Assembly: GCA_963717125.1 (NCBI GenBank)
Contig: CAVQVG010000015.1
Span: forward strand, 372,001 to 436,000
Direction of reading: 5' to 3'
Source: RYN-230 sp963717125
GTDB taxonomy: Bacteria; Actinomycetota; Actinomycetes; Streptosporangiales; Streptosporangiaceae
Length of the DNA stretch: 64,000 bases
The position numbers and the translations under genes were made by a program. Of the stretch, positions 25,671 to 34,021 are shown one piece after another. How positions within the stretch are numbered: the first letter of the stretch is position 1; each line of letters starts with the position of its first letter. Below the pieces are notes generated by a model. It was not told the DNA's origin and searched no databases. It saw only the letters and a list, made by a program, of their open reading frames with translations.

Positions 25671-27797
25671 ATGCCTGTCGATACCGATGCCGAGATCCGC
25701 GCGCTGCGAACCGTGCTCAGGGATCTCGTGGCGCTTTCTGCCATTCCGGTGGCCTGGATCGGCAGAGAACCAACTACCGTGGCGGCGGGGCTCGCCGATG
25801 TGCTGACCGGATTGCTGCAGCTTGATTTCGTCTTCGTTCGTTTGTGCCTGCCCGGTGTCGATGGCACAGTCAACGTCACGCGGGGGAACGCATGGAAGGC
25901 GTTTCCGGAATGGCTGGACAATCATCTCGCCGAGAGTGGCCGGTTCTCGGGCATGCAGGTCATTCCCGACATCGGCGGCGGCGTTGAGCCTTACCGAGGC
26001 GTGGTCATCCCCATCGGTGTCAATGCGGAGGGTGTGGTCGCCGCGGCCTGTGATCGCGCCGGCTTTCCCGCGGAGACCGACCAGCTTCTGCTGCGCCTGG
26101 CCGCCAATCACGCTGCGACAGCATTTCAGAGCGCGGCCCTCGTTCACGAGCGGATCAAGGCCGAAGAGGAACTCCGCCAGGCCCGGGACGGCCTGGAGAT
26201 GAAGGTGGCCGAGCGGACGGCCGAACTGCGGACAAGCGAAGCCTACTTGTCCGAAGCGCAGCGGCTGACCCATACCGGCGCTGCCGCCCTGAACGGCGTT
26301 ACCGGGGAGGTAATCCATTCCTCCGACGAACACTCCCGACTGTACGGCTTCGATCCTGCCCAGGGAGTCCCCTCTTTCGAAGAGTTCCGGCAGCGCGTTC
26401 ACCCGGAGGATCGCGCGGCGTGGACCGAATCGCTCAAGAGAGGAATGAAGAAAGCAGCCACCGTCGAAGGAGAGTTCCGGGTCGTTCCTCCCGGGGGGCC
26501 GGTCAAACACCTCCGTGCCATCGTGCATCCCGTCTTCACCGCGAGCGGGGAGCTCGAGGAATTCGTGGGCACCGTCGTGGATGTGACCGACCGCAGGCGT
26601 GCCGAGGAAGAACACCGGGCGCAGCTGTGGTTCCTCGAAAGCCTGGACGCGATCGACCGTGCCATCCAGGGGACCAGCGACCTCCAGCAGATGATGGGCG
26701 ATGTTCTCGACGTCGTGCTCGCCACCTTCAGATGTGATCGGGCCTGGCTGGTCTCTCCCTATGACCCGGCCGTCGGCTCCCCTCAGGTGCGAATCGAGCG
26801 TACGCGGCCGGAATACGCCGGCGCTCCCGGTGCTGGCGTGGGCACGCCAGACGAGCTAGCGGTGGCCAGGCTCTCCGACGTCGTGCTCGGCTCGAGCAGT
26901 CCCGTGCGATTCGATCCCGAATCAGGGTCTCCGCTTCCGCCGCAACTGGCGGAGCGTTCCGGCATCAAGTCGATGATCGCCATGGCTGTTTACCCAAAGA
27001 TGGACAAGCCCTACATGTTCGGGCTGCACCAGTGCTCTCGCCCGCGGGTCTGGGCGCCGCACGAGGAGCGTCTGTTCCATGAGATCGGGCGGCGGCTGGC
27101 CGACGCGCTGAATACGCTGCTGATGTTTCGTGACCTGCGCGAAAGCCAGCGCAAGCTCGAGGGGAGCCGGGCTGAGCTCGCCGCCTCGAGGGCGCGGATC
27201 GTCACCGCCGCCGACCAGACGCGGCGCCGGATCGAGCGGGATCTGCACGATGGAGTGCAGCAGCGGCTCGTCTCGCTGTCCCTCGGACAGCGGAGGGCAT
27301 TGGCGATGGTCCCGGCCGAGTTGCCCGAGTTGCAGGCGCAGTTGTCCCGGGTGGCGGACGGCCTGGCGGGCGCGCTGGAGGAACTGCAGGAAATCTCACG
27401 CGGCATCCACCCGGCCATCCTCGCCCGGGGCGGACTGGCGGCCGCCCTCAAGACCCTGGCCCGGCGCTCAGTCGTTCCGGTACGGCTTGAGGTGCGCGCC
27501 GAGGCGCGGCTGCCCGAGCCGGTGCAGGTGGCCGCCTATTACATCGTGTCGGAAGCGCTCACGAATACCGCGAAGCACGCACACGCTTCCGCCGTGCGCG
27601 TCGCCGTCGAAGCCAGTGACGGCGTTCTCGGGCTCTCGATCCGCGACGACGGCCGCGGCGGGGCCGATCCGGCCCGAGGTTCCGGACTCATCGGCCTCAC
27701 CGACCGTGTTAACGCGCTCGGCGGGACGATCGAGGTGGCGAGCCCCGTCGGAGCGGGGACGACGCTGCTCATCAGGCTGCCCATCGAAGCGGGCTGA
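25671..27797 (+). CDS. GAF-PAS-GAF sensor histidine kinase of the HisKA_3 (NarL) type
   Basis: 708 residues with no membrane segment. GAF-like domain at ~25-165, a short coiled coil (~165-200), a PAS domain with PAC end (~205-315, EEFVGTVVDVTDRRRAEEE), a second GAF (~330-490), then phospho-His in RRRIERDLHDGVQQRL (~530-545) and HATPase with EALTNTAKHAHA and GSGLIGLTDRVNALGG. Its C-terminal core is close to that of the frameshifted kinase at 21648-23959. Convergent downstream lies module 2 (Asn-receiver and NarL regulator), the likely output. The gene is intact. Confidence 0.93.
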   Translation: MPVDTDAEIRALRTVLRDLVALSAIPVAWIGREPTTVAAGLADVLTGLLQLDFVFVRLCLPGVDGTVNVTRGNAWKAFPEWLDNHLAESGRFSGMQVIPDIGGGVEPYRGVVIPIGVNAEGVVAAACDRAGFPAETDQLLLRLAANHAATAFQSAALVHERIKAEEELRQARDGLEMKVAERTAELRTSEAYLSEAQRLTHTGAAALNGVTGEVIHSSDEHSRLYGFDPAQGVPSFEEFRQRVHPEDRAAWTESLKRGMKKAATVEGEFRVVPPGGPVKHLRAIVHPVFTASGELEEFVGTVVDVTDRRRAEEEHRAQLWFLESLDAIDRAIQGTSDLQQMMGDVLDVVLATFRCDRAWLVSPYDPAVGSPQVRIERTRPEYAGAPGAGVGTPDELAVARLSDVVLGSSSPVRFDPESGSPLPPQLAERSGIKSMIAMAVYPKMDKPYMFGLHQCSRPRVWAPHEERLFHEIGRRLADALNTLLMFRDLRESQRKLEGSRAELAASRARIVTAADQTRRRIERDLHDGVQQRLVSLSLGQRRALAMVPAELPELQAQLSRVADGLAGALEELQEISRGIHPAILARGGLAAALKTLARRSVVPVRLEVRAEARLPEPVQVAAYYIVSEALTNTAKHAHASAVRVAVEASDGVLGLSIRDDGRGGADPARGSGLIGLTDRVNALGGTIEVASPVGAGTTLLIRLPIEAG

Positions 27798-27821
27798 TCG
27801 CCCGTCCCCGGGAACTCGTGA

Positions 27822-28184
27822 CTACCAGTCGAGGATCTGGTTTATCCGCTGGGCGGACAGCTCGGACTTGGGCAGGAACCCGGCGGCCGGGCTCTCGGCG
27901 ATCAGGTCGGTGTAGTCGGCTTCGGCCTGCGCCGAGATCAAGATCACGTCGGCGTGGGCGCCCTGGCCGTCGGCGGCCAGCAGCCGGGCCAGGTCGAAGC
28001 CGCTCTCTTCGCCGAGCCCGATGTTGACCAGAATGACGTCCGGGCGCAGCGCGCGGGCCTGCCTCAGCGCCCCGGCGGTGCTGGAGGCCACCCCGGCCAC
28101 CTGCACGCCCTCGCGCTCCAGTAGGTCACGCGCCGTCTCCAGGAAGGCGTCGTTGTCATCGACCAGTAGGCAGCGCAGCGGCAT
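27822..28184 (-). CDS. single-domain receiver with Asn in place of the phospho-accepting Asp (module 2)
   Basis: 120 residues from ATG 28184; the frame is open further, to 28277. Same family as the gene at 15806: LLVDDND acidic pair, DVILVNIGLGEESG with Asn (AAC) at the phospho-site, LISAQ, and Lys in GFLPKSE. It lies downstream of the NarL regulator of module 2 and convergent with the intact GAF/PAS kinase (24 bases apart). Neither copy has a visible ribosome site at the ATG. Both have a similar upstream stretch (coding PASR in the extended frame) that contains the GCTAGC/GCCAGC repeat. Confidence 0.8.
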   Translation of the reverse strand: MPLRCLLVDDNDAFLETARDLLEREGVQVAGVASSTAGALRQARALRPDVILVNIGLGEESGFDLARLLAADGQGAHADVILISAQAEADYTDLIAESPAAGFLPKSELSAQRINQILDW

Positions 28185-28263
28185 GCGATCAGGGTGCCAG
28201 GTAGACGGCGCGACCGCATTGCGGCTAGCAGGAAATCCCGCCGCGGCCCGCCATCGCGCGGAA

Positions 28264-28959
28264 CTAGCGTGCTTCAAGGAACCGCAACACCGCCAGCACC
28301 CGCCGGTGCTCGGTGTCGCTCTCCGGCAGGTCGAGCTTGGTCAGGATGCTGTGCACGTGTTTTTCCACCGTGCCCTCGGTGACGAAGATCTGCCGGGCGA
28401 TGCCCGCGTTGGACGCGCCCTGGGCCATCAGGGCCAGCACCTCACGCTCCCGCGGCGACAGCGCATCCAGCGGGTCACGCCGCCGCCGCGCCCGGATCAG
28501 CTCGTTCACCAGCGACGGATCCACTACCGAGGCGCCCGCCGCGATCCGTCCCACCGTCTCGATGAAGTCCGCAACGTCGGTCACCCGGCTCTTCAGCAAG
28601 TACCCGGTGCGCTCCCCGCCGGCCAGCAGCTCCATCGCCTCCTCGACCTCAACATGAGCGGACAGCACGATGATCGCCGTGCCGGGCAGCTCCGCGCGGA
28701 TCACCCGCGCTGCCGCCAGGCCCTCGGTGGCATGACCCGGTGGCATCCGGATGTCGATCACCGCCAGCTCCGGCCGCGCCGACCGGACCAGCGCCAGCAG
28801 CTCCACCCCGTTCCCGGCCTGGCCCACCACCTCGAACCCGGACCGGTCAAGCAGGCTGGCTAGCCCCTCCCTCAGCAGCACATCGTCATCGGCCAGCACC
28901 ACCCGCAGCCCGCGCCCGCCCTTCGCCGCCGCCTCCGGTGCCCCTGATGATCTCGCCAC
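28264..28959 (-). CDS. NarL/LuxR-type response regulator (module 2)
   Basis: 231 residues if started at GTG 28959; the frame is open to 29127 but that part is Pro/Arg-rich and overlaps the promoter of the divergent PLP gene, so the shorter start is preferred. Receiver with ADDDVLL, Asp in LAVIDIRMPP and Lys in YLLKSRV; LuxR HTH with LSPREREVLALMAQGASN and VTEGTVEKHVHSIL. It is nearly identical in its C-terminal third to the module 1 regulator. Likely partner of the GAF/PAS kinase next door. Confidence 0.9.
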   Translation of the reverse strand: MARSSGAPEAAAKGGRGLRVVLADDDVLLREGLASLLDRSGFEVVGQAGNGVELLALVRSARPELAVIDIRMPPGHATEGLAAARVIRAELPGTAIIVLSAHVEVEEAMELLAGGERTGYLLKSRVTDVADFIETVGRIAAGASVVDPSLVNELIRARRRRDPLDALSPREREVLALMAQGASNAGIARQIFVTEGTVEKHVHSILTKLDLPESDTEHRRVLAVLRFLEAR

Positions 28960-29060
28960 CCTCCGATTAGACCACCCGAGCGGGCCGTGAGAGTGTGCCC
29001 GTGCCAGGCGGTCGACGCGGTGCTGGCCGGGCTGCCCGGGCGGGACAAGGAGGATGGCCG

Positions 29061-30227
29061 ATGGAACAACGGCCTGTGTCACCGCAGACCCTGGCCGCCC
29101 AGGGGCTGGGCGAGGCGGACCCGGCATCGGGCGGCCTGGCCCCGGTCATCAACCTGTCCACGAACTACGAACAGCAACCGGACGGCTCCTACCCGCAGGG
29201 CCGGGTCTACACCCGGGCCGACAACCCGACCTCCGAGCACGCCGAGCGGCTGCTGGCCGCGCTGGAGGGCGGCGGCTGCGCGTGCGCGCTGTTCGGATCC
29301 GGGATGGCGGCGGCTACCGCGGTGTTCCAGTCGCTGCTGCCCGGCGACCACGTGCTGGTCTCCCGGGTCCTGTACTGGGGCGTGCGGAAGTGGCTCGCCG
29401 AGTTCGCCCTCACCTGGGGCCTGGACGTCGAGTTCACTGACACCACGGACCTTGACGCGCTGGCCGCCGCGATCCGGCCGGGCCGCACCCGGCTGCTGTG
29501 GGTGGAGACGCCAGCCAATCCGATGTGGGAGATCACCGACCTGGCGGCCGTCTGCGCGCTCGCGCATTCGGCCGGGGTCCGGGTGGCCGTGGACAACACG
29601 GTGGCCACGCCGGTGCTGACCCGGCCGTTCGAGCACGGCGCGGACCTGGTGGTGCATTCGGCGACCAAGTACCTCAACGGGCACGGCGACGTGCTGGCCG
29701 GCGCGGTGCTGACGGCCCGCCGGGATCCGTTCTGGGAGCGGATCAGGTCATGGCGGCGTAACGCCGGCGCGATGCCCGGGCCGTTCGAGGCGTGGCTGCT
29801 GCAACGTGGCATGCGCACCCTGTTCCTGCGGGTGCACCGCGCATCCGAGACCGCCCTGGCCATCGCCACCCATTTCGACGGGCACCCCGCGGTGCAGGCC
29901 GTGCTCTACCCCGGCCTGCCAGCGCACCCCGGGCACCAGATCGCGGCCCGCCAGATGACCGGCGGTTTCGGCGGGATGCTCTCGCTGCGGCTGGCGGGCG
30001 GGGCCGGGCCCGCGCGCGCGGTGCTGGGCACCGTGCGGGTGTTCAAGCGGGCCACCTCGCTCGGCGGGGTGGAAAGCCTGATCGAGCACCGGCGCAGCCA
30101 GGAGGGGCCGTCCTCCCCGGTACCGGATGACCTGTTGCGCCTGTCGGCCGGTATCGAGGCCGCCGCGGACCTGGTGGCCGATCTGGAATCGGCGCTCGGC
30201 GCGGCGGGCAGTCAGGCTGCCCGGTGA
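29061..30227 (+). CDS. PLP-dependent gamma-family enzyme (cystathionine gamma-synthase/lyase-like)
   Basis: 388 residues from ATG 29061, with AAGGAGG at 29048-29054. PLP-binding Lys203 lies in HSATKYLNGHGDV, Asp178 in AVDNT, Tyr50 in YTRADNPT, and the family end TSLGGVESLIEHR is present. The region that normally reads YGGT reads VLYWGVRKW, an unusual active-site change. Family members cleave or form C-gamma/C-beta bonds to sulfur (cystathionine, methionine, homocysteine). It is first of three genes joined by GTGA overlaps with a NifU-type protein and an ATP-grasp ligase, a setting that does not match ordinary methionine synthesis. A role as sulfur donor or amino-acid-modifying enzyme is inference. 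Confidence 0.88.
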   Translation: MEQRPVSPQTLAAQGLGEADPASGGLAPVINLSTNYEQQPDGSYPQGRVYTRADNPTSEHAERLLAALEGGGCACALFGSGMAAATAVFQSLLPGDHVLVSRVLYWGVRKWLAEFALTWGLDVEFTDTTDLDALAAAIRPGRTRLLWVETPANPMWEITDLAAVCALAHSAGVRVAVDNTVATPVLTRPFEHGADLVVHSATKYLNGHGDVLAGAVLTARRDPFWERIRSWRRNAGAMPGPFEAWLLQRGMRTLFLRVHRASETALAIATHFDGHPAVQAVLYPGLPAHPGHQIAARQMTGGFGGMLSLRLAGGAGPARAVLGTVRVFKRATSLGGVESLIEHRRSQEGPSSPVPDDLLRLSAGIEAAADLVADLESALGAAGSQAAR

Positions 30228-30763
30228 GTGACCTGGCCGGCGAGGTCGCCGCGGCGCTCGAACGGAGCATTCTTCCTTCGGTGATCGCGCGGGGCGGCAC
30301 TATCCGTGTCATTTCCGCTGGCGACGGCGTGGTCACGCTGGAGGTGAACGGATCACCGGGTGCCGCGCTCCCGCTCGTCTCCCGCATCGAGGCGCTGGTC
30401 CGTGCCGCCGTCCCCGGGATGACCGCCGTGCGGCTGGTCACCCCGGGCATGGGACCATCCGGGTCAGTCCGGTCGGGGGAAACTGGCGGGGACCTCGCCG
30501 AGGCCGCCCGCCGCATCCTGGACGCCGAGGTCAACCCGGCGATCGCCGCCCACCGCGGCCACGTGACCGTCGCCGGCGCCGGCCAGGGCTGGGTCCGTAT
30601 CCGTCTCGAAGGCGGATGCCAGGGCTGCAGCCTGGCCGAGGTGACGATCCGGCAGGGCATCGAGCCGCTGCTGCGGGCACGCCTGCCCGCCATGACCGGC
30701 CTGGTGGATATCACCGACCACGAGGCGGGGACCGAGCCGTTCTTCTCCCCCGAGAAGCGGTGA
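30224..30763 (+). CDS. double NifU-domain protein (second domain with CxxC)
   Basis: 179 residues, GTG start overlapping the PLP gene stop by 4 bases. Two NifU C-terminal-type domains: residues ~5-75 have the fold (VTLEVNGSPGAALPLVSRIEALV) but lack the cysteines, and residues ~90-165 have GGCQGCSLAEVTIRQGIEPLL with Cys132 and Cys135. Such domains carry an iron-sulfur cluster for transfer. A degenerate plus an active domain recalls plant NFU and cyanobacterial forms. It is translationally coupled on both sides, so it probably supplies a cluster or sulfur to its neighbours; no iron-sulfur enzyme is evident in the trio. Confidence 0.85.
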   Translation: MSDLAGEVAAALERSILPSVIARGGTIRVISAGDGVVTLEVNGSPGAALPLVSRIEALVRAAVPGMTAVRLVTPGMGPSGSVRSGETGGDLAEAARRILDAEVNPAIAAHRGHVTVAGAGQGWVRIRLEGGCQGCSLAEVTIRQGIEPLLRARLPAMTGLVDITDHEAGTEPFFSPEKR

Positions 30764-31995
30764 CCGCGGGCCCGGCGCGGCGGCGCGTGCTGCTGCTGGT
30801 GCCCGCCCGCAGCTACCGGGCCGCCGACTTCCTGCTGGCGGCCGCCCGGATGGGCCTGGACCTGGTCGTCGGCAGCGACGGCGCACTGCCGCTGGGCGGC
30901 CGCCCCGTCATTCCCGCCAATCCCGGCGACCCGCAGGGCAGCGCCGATGGGATCATCGCCCGTAGCGGCCCGGTCAACGCGGTCGTCGCCGCGGACACCC
31001 CGATGCTCGTACTGGCTGCGGCCGTGGCCGCCCGGATGGGGCTGCCGCACAACCCGGTCGATGCCGTGCACGACGCCACCGACAAGGCCAGGCAGCGGCT
31101 GCGGTGGGCAGCCGCCGCCGTCGCCCAGCCGTCGTTCCAGATCGTGCCTGGCGCGGCCGCGGTGGACGCCGTCCGGCAGGCGTCGGAGACGGTGGGGTTC
31201 CCGTGCGTGGTCAAGGCGGTCTCGCTGAGCGCCAGCCAGGGCATCCTGCGTGCCGACGACCAGGCTGCCGCCGTGACAGCGGCCCGGCGGATCCGGCGCA
31301 TGCTGGCAGCGGCCCGGCGCCCGCCTGGGGAGCCCCTGCTGGTCGAGGAGTATCTGCCCGGCCCGGAACTCAGCATCGACGGGCTGCTGACCGGCGGCGG
31401 CCTGACCGTCACCGCCATGTTCGACAAGCCCGCCACACCCGACGGCCCGACGTTCGAGGAAACGCTGCTCGTCACCCCTTCACGGCTACCCGGGCCGGTC
31501 CGCACCGCGGCCATCCGTACCGCCGGGCAGGCAGCCCGCGCGCTCGGCCTGACTACCGGCCCGGTGCACGCCGAACTGCGCGTCAGCGACCGCGGTGGCC
31601 CGGCCATGCTCGAACTGGCCGCACGCTGCATCGGCGGCCTGTGCTCACGCGCGCTGCGGTTCCCCGGCGGCAAGAGCCTGGAAGAACTCGTGCTGGCCAA
31701 CGCCCTGGGCTACCCCGCCCCGCCAGCCGGCCACCAGCAGGCCCGGCCCTCCGGCGTGTTCATGCTGCCCGTACCACGGCCCGGCGTGTTCCGCGGCGTC
31801 GAGGGCCGCGGCAGCGTCATGGCCGTGCCCGGAATCACCGGCCTGACCATCACCATCCCCGTCGGCCAGCAGGTGCGTCCCCTCCCGGAAGGAGACAGGT
31901 ACCTGGGTTTCATCTTCGCCGAGGCCGGCACGCAAGAGGACGTCGAGAAGGCGGTCACCGCCGCCAGCGAGCGGCTGCGCGTGATCATCCAATGA
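30760..31995 (+). CDS. ATP-grasp ligase
   Basis: 411 residues from GTG 30760 overlapping the NifU stop (GTGA). N-terminal Rossmann-like half (RRRVLLLVPARSYRAADF), then the ATP-grasp core: DKARQRLRWAAAAVAQPSF, GFPCVVKAVSLSASQGI, LLVEEYLPGPELSIDGL, and the metal site HAELRVSDRGGPAMLELAARCIGG. It resembles carbamoyl-phosphate-synthase-like and L-amino-acid ligase groups that make an amide bond via an acyl phosphate. The GGCQGC protein and PLP enzyme upstream suggest a small metabolite route in which an amino acid is made and then ligated. The substrate is unknown. Confidence 0.85.
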   Translation: MTAGPARRRVLLLVPARSYRAADFLLAAARMGLDLVVGSDGALPLGGRPVIPANPGDPQGSADGIIARSGPVNAVVAADTPMLVLAAAVAARMGLPHNPVDAVHDATDKARQRLRWAAAAVAQPSFQIVPGAAAVDAVRQASETVGFPCVVKAVSLSASQGILRADDQAAAVTAARRIRRMLAAARRPPGEPLLVEEYLPGPELSIDGLLTGGGLTVTAMFDKPATPDGPTFEETLLVTPSRLPGPVRTAAIRTAGQAARALGLTTGPVHAELRVSDRGGPAMLELAARCIGGLCSRALRFPGGKSLEELVLANALGYPAPPAGHQQARPSGVFMLPVPRPGVFRGVEGRGSVMAVPGITGLTITIPVGQQVRPLPEGDRYLGFIFAEAGTQEDVEKAVTAASERLRVIIQ

Positions 31996-32024
31996 CCAGC
32001 CCGGGCCCAGGACGCCCGTGATCT

Positions 32025-32867
32025 TCACCCGCCTTCAGCGATCATGACCTTCTCGGCCATGGCATTGTCGCCATCGGGGATATTCATCCAGAACCCGCTG
32101 ACGTAGGGCTGGACTTCGGCGGCATCCGTCTCGAGCTCGCTAACGGTCGGGCTAGCAGGTGTATTCGGGCTGGTCGAGAGGCCAGCCAGGACCACGATGC
32201 TGGAATTAGCGTTCTTGGCCTGCTCCGACGCCTTCATTACAAAGGTCTTGTAGGCGCTCGTGTCGGTTTCCAGCGACTGGGCTTGAATATCTATGACGTC
32301 GACGCCCTTAATGGCAGCCATCTTCCCCGCCATGTTGTAGTTGAGATAACACTGGTCGAGGGTGCTGCTGCAGGGCAAGGTGCCGGTGCCGTCGAACAAG
32401 TCGAGCGCAGGCGTCACGATCATGGTCAGCTTGGCGTTATAGGTGGCCGCTGCCGCCTGGGTCGCGTACTTGACCGGGTTGTCCAGGTCGGACGTCGGCG
32501 TGCAGGTTGCGGATCCCTGGCAGCTCCCCTTCCAGTCCTCCTGATCCAGGACGATGGCCCTGGTCCCGGTGGGGAGATTGCCTCCTTTCACGTCGCTGGC
32601 CGCCTGAGCACCGCCGTACTCGTGATACGAGATGACGGCATTGCTGGTCACCGCCGTGTCGGTGGCTCCCGGATTGCTGACCTGGTACACCGTCTCAGAC
32701 TTGAGGCCCGCGGCGACGGTGGCGTTGGCCGTGACGCCGGCCAGCGCGGTCCTGCTGAGCATCCAGACGGTCGGCTGCGAGCCGGTCTGGGCCCCCGCCG
32801 CCGACAGCGGCAGGAGCGCCGAGACCGCGGCTAACGCGAGCCCCGCTACTGGTCCTCTTGTTTTCAA
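32025..32867 (-). CDS. secreted protein of unknown function
   Basis: 280 residues from TTG 32867; AGGGAGGA lies 6 bases before it. Lys-Arg then a hydrophobic segment and ALPLSAAGAQT form a signal peptide with a likely cut after AGA. The mature part has alternating strands and helices (AVISYHEYGG, TRAIVLDQEDW, KLTMIVTPALDLFDG, VDVIDIQAQSLE, SIVVLAGLSTSP, VSGFWMNIPDG), which suggests a TIM-barrel-like fold such as a glycoside-hydrolase-like or phosphodiesterase-like protein. I see no certain catalytic motif. Two Cys pairs fit an exported protein. It is convergent with the ATP-grasp gene. Confidence 0.75.
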   Translation of the reverse strand: MKTRGPVAGLALAAVSALLPLSAAGAQTGSQPTVWMLSRTALAGVTANATVAAGLKSETVYQVSNPGATDTAVTSNAVISYHEYGGAQAASDVKGGNLPTGTRAIVLDQEDWKGSCQGSATCTPTSDLDNPVKYATQAAAATYNAKLTMIVTPALDLFDGTGTLPCSSTLDQCYLNYNMAGKMAAIKGVDVIDIQAQSLETDTSAYKTFVMKASEQAKNANSSIVVLAGLSTSPNTPASPTVSELETDAAEVQPYVSGFWMNIPDGDNAMAEKVMIAEGG

Positions 32868-32951
32868 CGGTTCGTCCTCCCTTGGCAGTGATTGCACAAG
32901 CCGGACGATCATAGGAACAGTCCCGTAGCGCGCAGGTAGCACAATCAAGGG

Positions 32952-33887
32952 GTGACCACGCTACCGACGCTGACCCGCCGCCGCCTCGACCTGGCCGGGC
33001 TGGACATCCCAGCCCTGGACATCACCGGTAGCCGGGACGGGCCGCAGCTGACCGTGCTGGCGGGCGTGCACGGTTGCGAATACGCCCCGATGGCGGCGCA
33101 ACGCAGCTGGGCCCGGAGCCTGGCCGCCCGGGAGCTACGCGGCCGTGTCCTGGCCATACCGGTACTGAACCTGCCCGCGTTCTGGGCGCGGAGCCCGTTC
33201 GTGGTTCCCGATGACGGCAAGAACCTGAACCGCTGCTTCCCGGGAAACCCGTCGGGCAGCCTCGCCGAGCGGCTGGCCTACGACACCTTCACGAAGGTCA
33301 TCGAAGGGTCGGATGCCCTGATCGACATGCACGCCGGGGACATGGTCGAAGCCCTGGAGCCGTTCGCGCTCTACGACGCTGGCCCGGGCGAGGCGCGGGC
33401 CCGGGACATGGCCGAGGCCTATGGCCTCGGGTACGTCGTCCGCCAGGAACCAGGACCGGACCGCGCCGTGGCCGGCACGACCAGCGCGGCTGCCGCCGAG
33501 ATCGGCATCCCGGCAATCATCGCCGAGGCGGGCGGGTGCGGCCTGGTGGAGCAGGCGGCGGTCGACGCGCACCTGCGCGGCCTGAACCGGGTGCTGGCAC
33601 TGCTGGGCATGTCCGGTGACCCGGCCGGGCCACCGGACGGGAACGGGCCGCCGCCCCGCTCGCTGCGGCGGTTCCTGTGGCTACGCTGCGTGCACGAAGG
33701 CTGGTGGGCGCCCGCGGCGCCGGTAGGCGGCGCGGTGACCGAGGGACAGGTCCTCGGCACCGTCAGCAGCATCGACGGCAGCGAGATCCTGGAGACCATC
33801 ACGGCGCCGTCCGATGGCGTCCTGATCTTCGTGACCAGTTCGCCGGCGGTGGCCGCGGACGGGCTGCTGCTCGGCCTGGGCGCCTGA
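32952..33887 (+). CDS. succinylglutamate desuccinylase/aspartoacylase-family amidohydrolase
   Basis: 311 residues, GTG start. The M14-like zinc site is HGCEYAP (H-x2-E) and His in IDMHAGD, with KNLNRCFPG binding the substrate carboxylate. The C-terminal half (~230-311) has the usual beta-sandwich with GGAVTEGQVLGTVSSIDG. The family removes acyl groups from N-acyl amino acids or opens related amides. It precedes the peptide-scavenging operon by ~135 bases on the same strand and fits that theme. The exact substrate is unknown. Confidence 0.88.
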   Translation: MTTLPTLTRRRLDLAGLDIPALDITGSRDGPQLTVLAGVHGCEYAPMAAQRSWARSLAARELRGRVLAIPVLNLPAFWARSPFVVPDDGKNLNRCFPGNPSGSLAERLAYDTFTKVIEGSDALIDMHAGDMVEALEPFALYDAGPGEARARDMAEAYGLGYVVRQEPGPDRAVAGTTSAAAAEIGIPAIIAEAGGCGLVEQAAVDAHLRGLNRVLALLGMSGDPAGPPDGNGPPPRSLRRFLWLRCVHEGWWAPAAPVGGAVTEGQVLGTVSSIDGSEILETITAPSDGVLIFVTSSPAVAADGLLLGLGA

Positions 33888-34021
33888 TGATCACGCGCAC
33901 GTCACGGTAGCGTCCCAGCTGAGACTATCCGCGACCACGCCACTAGACGGGGTAGATCACGGCGTGCTGGGCTGGGGTGCTAACGATTGCGTTCCGACGG
34001 TCGCCGGAAGGAACCGCAGCC

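Noticed and set aside
28960..29127. N-terminal extension of the module 2 NarL regulator
   Set aside because: Pro/Arg-rich, not shared with the module 1 regulator, and lies over the ribosome site and start of the divergent PLP gene.
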